In this document: piece by piece, positions 60,349 to 64,000 of the stretch
Numbering within the stretch: the stretch's first letter is position 1
How the letters are laid out: each line of letters begins with the position of its first letter
Source: Whalleya microplaca
Lineage: Eukaryota; Ascomycota; Sordariomycetes; Xylariales; Xylariaceae
Direction: 5' to 3'
DNA length: 64,000 bases
Assembly (NCBI GenBank): GCA_022497155.1
Contig: MU385770.1
Coordinates: forward strand, 124,001 to 188,000
Translations under genes and position numbers: made by a program
The notes under the pieces: model-generated
The model's input: the letters and a program-made list of their open reading frames with translations, nothing else
The model's database searches: none
What the model was told of the DNA's origin: nothing

Positions 60349-62303
60349 GACTTGCGAAGATTCGAGGTTAATGTCCTCGGAGTCTGAGGTCGTTCGTTGC
60401 TCTGTAATAGTCGCCGGAGAGCAATGGCTGTTATTAAGGCTGTCGGTTAGGCCAAGAAGAAACGATAGGTTGGCGGTGGAGGTTGGGTAAGGTAGGTGTA
60501 AACCTCGTAGCGATCGTGGATGACAACGAAAGAAACAAAGCGAAGGGATCGAAGCTGACGGGGATAGGCAAGTCTTTTGTACGGATAGATTACCTGCTGG
60601 GTTGTCTCTGTACCAAGCGCCAACAACTACATATGCGGCAGGGACCGTGTATTCACTCTAGCGCAGATCGCAACGCAGGGTCTAGGCAATGCAGCCCGAC
60701 CGGCGCAGACAGTACTGCGTACCTCCGCTCACATCAAAGTGCTTATTGGCAGTGCTGTAAGATGAGATAACTGCAGACAACATGGTTCCATCTACGTAGT
60801 AACGAATCGTACGTTGGCCTGGCCGGGCTGGACAACCCGATCCACTACTTCGGTGTTCATAACTAGTTTCTAGATACTACTAGCATAGAGAAAATAGAGG
60901 CTAGGACTAGTAATCGGGCCTTGCCTCATTACGATGGAGTGGCAGACTCCAGTATGCCCGGGAGGCTGCACTTCTTACCGTCCAATATTGGTTGTCGCAT
61001 TGCGCAGATGCAGCCAAGTTACCATCGTTATTATGTAGGAGCATCCTGCTTCCTCTCGTGATGTAGTGTAATGCGATGGTCGAAGGGATAGACCTGGATG
61101 AAGATCATGTCTCTGGTCTTGACTGACAGCCCGCAGGACTTCGTGCAGATTGACCAGCAACCCACAGACGTAGGCAAGGAACAGATAATAGGTAAACATC
61201 CGAGAAATCCAGAACCAACTAATCAACTTGCGACCTAGCCAACCTGCATAGAAGCTAAATGGAAGTGCAAAAGGAACACGGAAAGAAGGGATTGCAGCAT
61301 GTTCGAGTCAATGACTGCTCGCTGCCCTCATGCTAGTAAGGTAGCGAGGCTGACAAAGTACTTCGCCGAAGGCTAATGGGCCTAGCCGAGCGACGTTGAA
61401 ATCTAGACTTGACGACGAATTAGAGTTGCTCAATCCGCCACGTGCGGGTTGACTGCGTCAAGGAGTGGCTATGGATGGCTGCCGGGGTGAGGAGGCTAGT
61501 CCTAGACAGGGGTTTAAGGGATCGATTTTCTCTGCGTGTGTGTGGAGATCTCTCAAGCCCGGGGTCTGGGGTCTTCACCTTTTGGCCCTTGGCTTGCTTG
61601 GTCTGGTTGCGTCAACTTTCCATAGCCATTTTCGGCATCCTAATGCTGTCAAATGAATCTCGCCAAGGTACGCCGACGTTGAATCAAGATTTTCACAAGA
61701 CTTTTGATGACATTTGACAAGACACGCCGAGATATCAAGCGGCAGACCAAGCTTTCGCTTTTGCTTCTCCCGCCGACGTGACGCGGGAACGCTCTTGGCC
61801 TTGGAGCTTGGGAGCTCAGGGACCAGCTCAGGGACGGGCTCTCCAGGAAATACGTCTAGTCCACATCTAGGGAGAAAAAACTTCAGTCTTCAGTCCTGCT
61901 CGCCCAAGTTAGCTCTACTCCGTAATTCACTGGGGAAATCGTGTCGCTAAAATAAAATAGCACCACAGCGGCGATACCTGCTTGCGTCTGCGCGTCATGG
62001 ACGGCAGCCAATCAGAGGCGAGGATCTGCCCACGACTCTCCAGCCCTGAGCTTCAAAGTACGTAAGTTTGTGCAAACATACAGCCTGTTTTTCCTACTTG
62101 GGTAGGTGGGAAAATGGGCATAGTGGCGCCTTGCCAGCTGATTCAAGTCCTTTACGCCCATCGACAACACAAAAGGATTTACCTTACAAATATCCCAAGT
62201 CCTCGGTATCAAGTGTAGATGATCTGTGAGGTTTGTATCTGTATGATTGATGATCTAAGCTATGTGTGTATGGGTGAAGCTATAGCTATATAAGGAGAGA
62301 GAG

Positions 62304-62350
62304 AGGTGGCTGTGCCACCTCCTCAGCCACACACCTGTGGCGCAGCCACA
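62304..62350. repeat. three overlapping GTGGC inverted repeats
   Basis: Three hairpins follow one another: AGGTGGC-TGT-GCCACCT (62304-62320), GCCACA-CACC-TGTGGC (62326-62341) and TGTGGC-GCA-GCCACA (62336-62350). The last two share an arm, so they are mutually exclusive folds. The arms are perfect. They lie about 15 bases after a TATA-like sequence. Confidence 0.85.
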
Positions 62351-62815
62351 GAGAGTGTGTATGGCTCCCAATGTATGTGTATGCCTAACATGATCACTTG
62401 GAATATGTCCAAGCATGGCAACTTTGCCTGGCCGCTAGCAATTGGTGTGATGGAAAGAGACCCTGAAATTTGCCTAAATCGTAAGTTCTTCGTTTATAAG
62501 TTGATTGACTAGTCGACTTAGACCCTTCTCCATCATTCAGAACTATAGCTGAGTTTGCCGGACTGATCACTTCGATCCGTTTATGGACTATGCGTGAGTC
62601 TAGACGCCTGTCAACTGTACCTGGTCTGATTCTGTCGTAGATGGGCAAATGATGGCGTCAGATTCAAAGATGCTTTGTCTCGACTGAATCGATTCAATGA
62701 ATTAATCCATCTTCTGATGATGTTGCTGCTATCATATCTGCCCGACACATCACGAGGACAAATTGAAACCCTGGGAGGGTATGGAAGACCAATTATAGCC
62801 AGTTTGTCTTGAAGT
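62306..62815 (+). pseudogene. possible gene remnant, unknown family
   Basis: Three open plus-strand pieces are bounded by plausible splice sites: 62306-62479 (ends AATC before GTAAGT), a middle piece ending at 62600 before GTGAGT (ending HFDPFMDYA in one frame), and a piece after a GTCGTAG acceptor at about 62639 reading WANDGVRFKDALSRLNRFNE..., which stays open for about 57 codons to a TGA at 62813. The middle piece has a stop in the frame needed to join it to the first, and no ATG opens the first. The RFNELIHLL...RGQIE segment faintly recalls a motif in fungal repeat-associated RecQ-like proteins, from memory only. Probably decayed, or not a gene. Confidence 0.22.
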
Positions 62816-62951
62816 GGTCTTCGGTGTTTCACTCAACCCACCCACATGTGGCACTGCTAATGCGGCTGGAAAGTACGCATGTGCTGATTATCCAATGGCC
62901 CGCCTGCATAGTAACACGCGCGGCGCTGGATCCCTCTTCCTCTTTTCCTCT

Positions 62952-64000
62952 TTACACTTCAATTATTTGTTCATCATCGTCTTCGCCGGCACCCCTGCCG
63001 CCACCTTGCTCAACATCTTCCACGTGCGTCGCCTTGTCCGGGTCCGCCTTGTCTCGCATCAGCACCTGAACTAAGCGATCACAAGCATCCTGGACCCCCT
63101 CATGCTTAACACGGAGGTGAGTTTCCCGAACGATCGGGTACACCTTCACCTCGCGCATGTGGTCCCTGCCTTGCCTAGTGCTTGACAAAAGGAGCAAGGT
63201 CTCGATGTGGGTTTGGATGATATTGGGGTCAGCATCGCGCTGTTTGTCAGGCGGGAGTAGCTGAAGATCAGGGAGCATCGACATCGTCTCCTCTTCGTCG
63301 TATTCCTCGTTCCCGGTTATCGGTAACAAGACGTACGGCAAGATGTCGATGTCGTCCTCCGACAGGAACAGCGGATGCGAAGGCACGTCAAAGGCAACAT
63401 TTTTGATGGTGGAGGCGACCCCTTTCCGCCTTATGTCCGACTTATACTCGGTGAAGACTTTGAGCTTGGTGAGAGGTATGACCCCGTCGTATTCTTGCTT
63501 CTGCACGAAGTACTGCCGTATCTCGGCATGCTTCGACAGATCAGCGAAGAGGTAAGCCAAGTGGTCAAAGTCGGCCCTCTTATTGTATTTCTTGTCTGCA
63601 CCTTTTACGAACAGGTCGACCAGCTGGTTCATAGCTAGATCATTTGACCCTAATTCATCCGGGGGAGGCTGCCTCTTGTCTATAATAGTTTTGAAAGCGT
63701 CCCATTTTGCCAGGTTCGCCAACAGCATGGATAACAAATTCGCATTAGGGTCTGATGGGATCTGTTCACATGCATTAGCCGAATGCTATTCGATCAATCC
63801 CGTGATCTCACGGGGCGCTAAGTTATTATAAGTATAGATACTAACGACTATACGATTGAGGATCTCATCTAAAACCCTTTGATCTGTGGCTAGACTCTCC
63901 AGTATCTCACGATCGGCCGAGAGGTTGATCAACATAGTGATGACATGCTCGGCGATTTTCTGCAGCCTCATGAGATTAGCTCCCAGCCACTGCCCACTTT
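62952..64000 (-). CDS. HGH1: Hgh1 (FAM203) chaperone, 3' part, gene continues past the edge
   Basis: Two exons are visible: from the right edge to 63846, and 63761-62952; 84-nt intron with a GTTAGT donor. The N-terminal part lies beyond the window. The visible protein is the DUF383/DUF384 region of the Hgh1 family: ITMLINLSADREILESLA, NANLLSMLLANLAKWD, NQLVDLFVKG, FDHLAYLFADLS, GGVASTIKNVAFD-type text (KGVASTIKNVAFDVPSH), LPYVLLPITGNEEYDEEE, LQLLPPDKQRDADPNII, ETLLLLSSTRQGRDHMR, VYPIVRETH. The C-terminus is acidic (GEDDDEQIIEV). Hgh1 is a cytosolic armadillo-like chaperone that helps fold eEF2 together with TRiC. The frame is open from 63846 to the edge, so no start can be given. Confidence 0.92.

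Larger units (their letters stand above)
60349..62951. other. 2.6-kb spacer with hairpin cluster and possible gene remnant
   Basis: Upstream of the phosphate transporter gene (-) and downstream of HGH1 (-). The first 1.9 kb shows no gene. At about 62270-62300 there is a TATA-like CTATATAAGG, then the GTGGC hairpin cluster, then open plus-strand segments with splice-like sites up to about 62813 (described separately). Confidence 0.5.

Overview
The window is nuclear DNA of a filamentous ascomycete (Pezizomycotina). It is probably a Sordariomycete, but I cannot go lower. The evidence is genes split by short introns (GTAAGT/GTACGT donors, CTAAC-like branch sites), compact gene pairs separated by AT-richer spacers with microsatellites, and fungus-only proteins such as a KapC-type bZIP factor, DASH subunit Dad4, Nca2 and flavocytochrome b2. 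I rebuilt the gene models by hand. Each complete multi-exon model has exons summing to a multiple of three and, where the family is known, a sensible length.

Left part (1-18.4 kb): a gene-poor start, one unrecognised Cys/SR-rich ORF, a tandem AAA+ ATPase of the Afg2/Drg1 type (-), an unrecognised probably mitochondrial protein (+), the exocytic Rab Sec4 (-), Nca2 (-), the C-4 methylsterol oxidase Erg25 (+), and a pterin-4a-carbinolamine dehydratase with a mitochondrial-looking leader (-).

Middle part (18.4-44.8 kb): about 6.7 kb without a convincing gene, a KapC-like bZIP gene, then a tight cluster: ARP5 (-), DAD4 (-), IES6 (+), GOT1 (+), profilin (-). Arp5 and Ies6 are the two halves of one INO80 remodeller module, and their genes lie about 1.6 kb apart with only DAD4 between them. 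A second gene-poor stretch (36.3-40.9 kb, with a probable frameshifted gene end) leads to a large disordered fungal protein (+) and the SNARE YKT6 (-).

Right part (44.8-64 kb): the Ski2-like RNA helicase SLH1 (+), an atypical Rab GTPase with a long low-complexity insertion (-), a flavocytochrome b2-type dehydrogenase lacking a mitochondrial leader and ending in AKL (-), a DUF427 protein (+), a Pho84-type phosphate symporter (-), a spacer with nested hairpins and a possible gene remnant, and the 3' part of HGH1 (-), which runs off the right edge.

Most genes are housekeeping. Five have a membrane-traffic or cytoskeleton role (SEC4, GOT1, YKT6, profilin, Rab). I found no rRNA or tRNA, no intact transposon and no secondary-metabolite cluster. 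No wholly new system is evident. The most notable points are the ARP5-DAD4-IES6 cluster, several genes with extreme micro-exons, the possible peroxisomal flavocytochrome and the insertion-bearing Rab.
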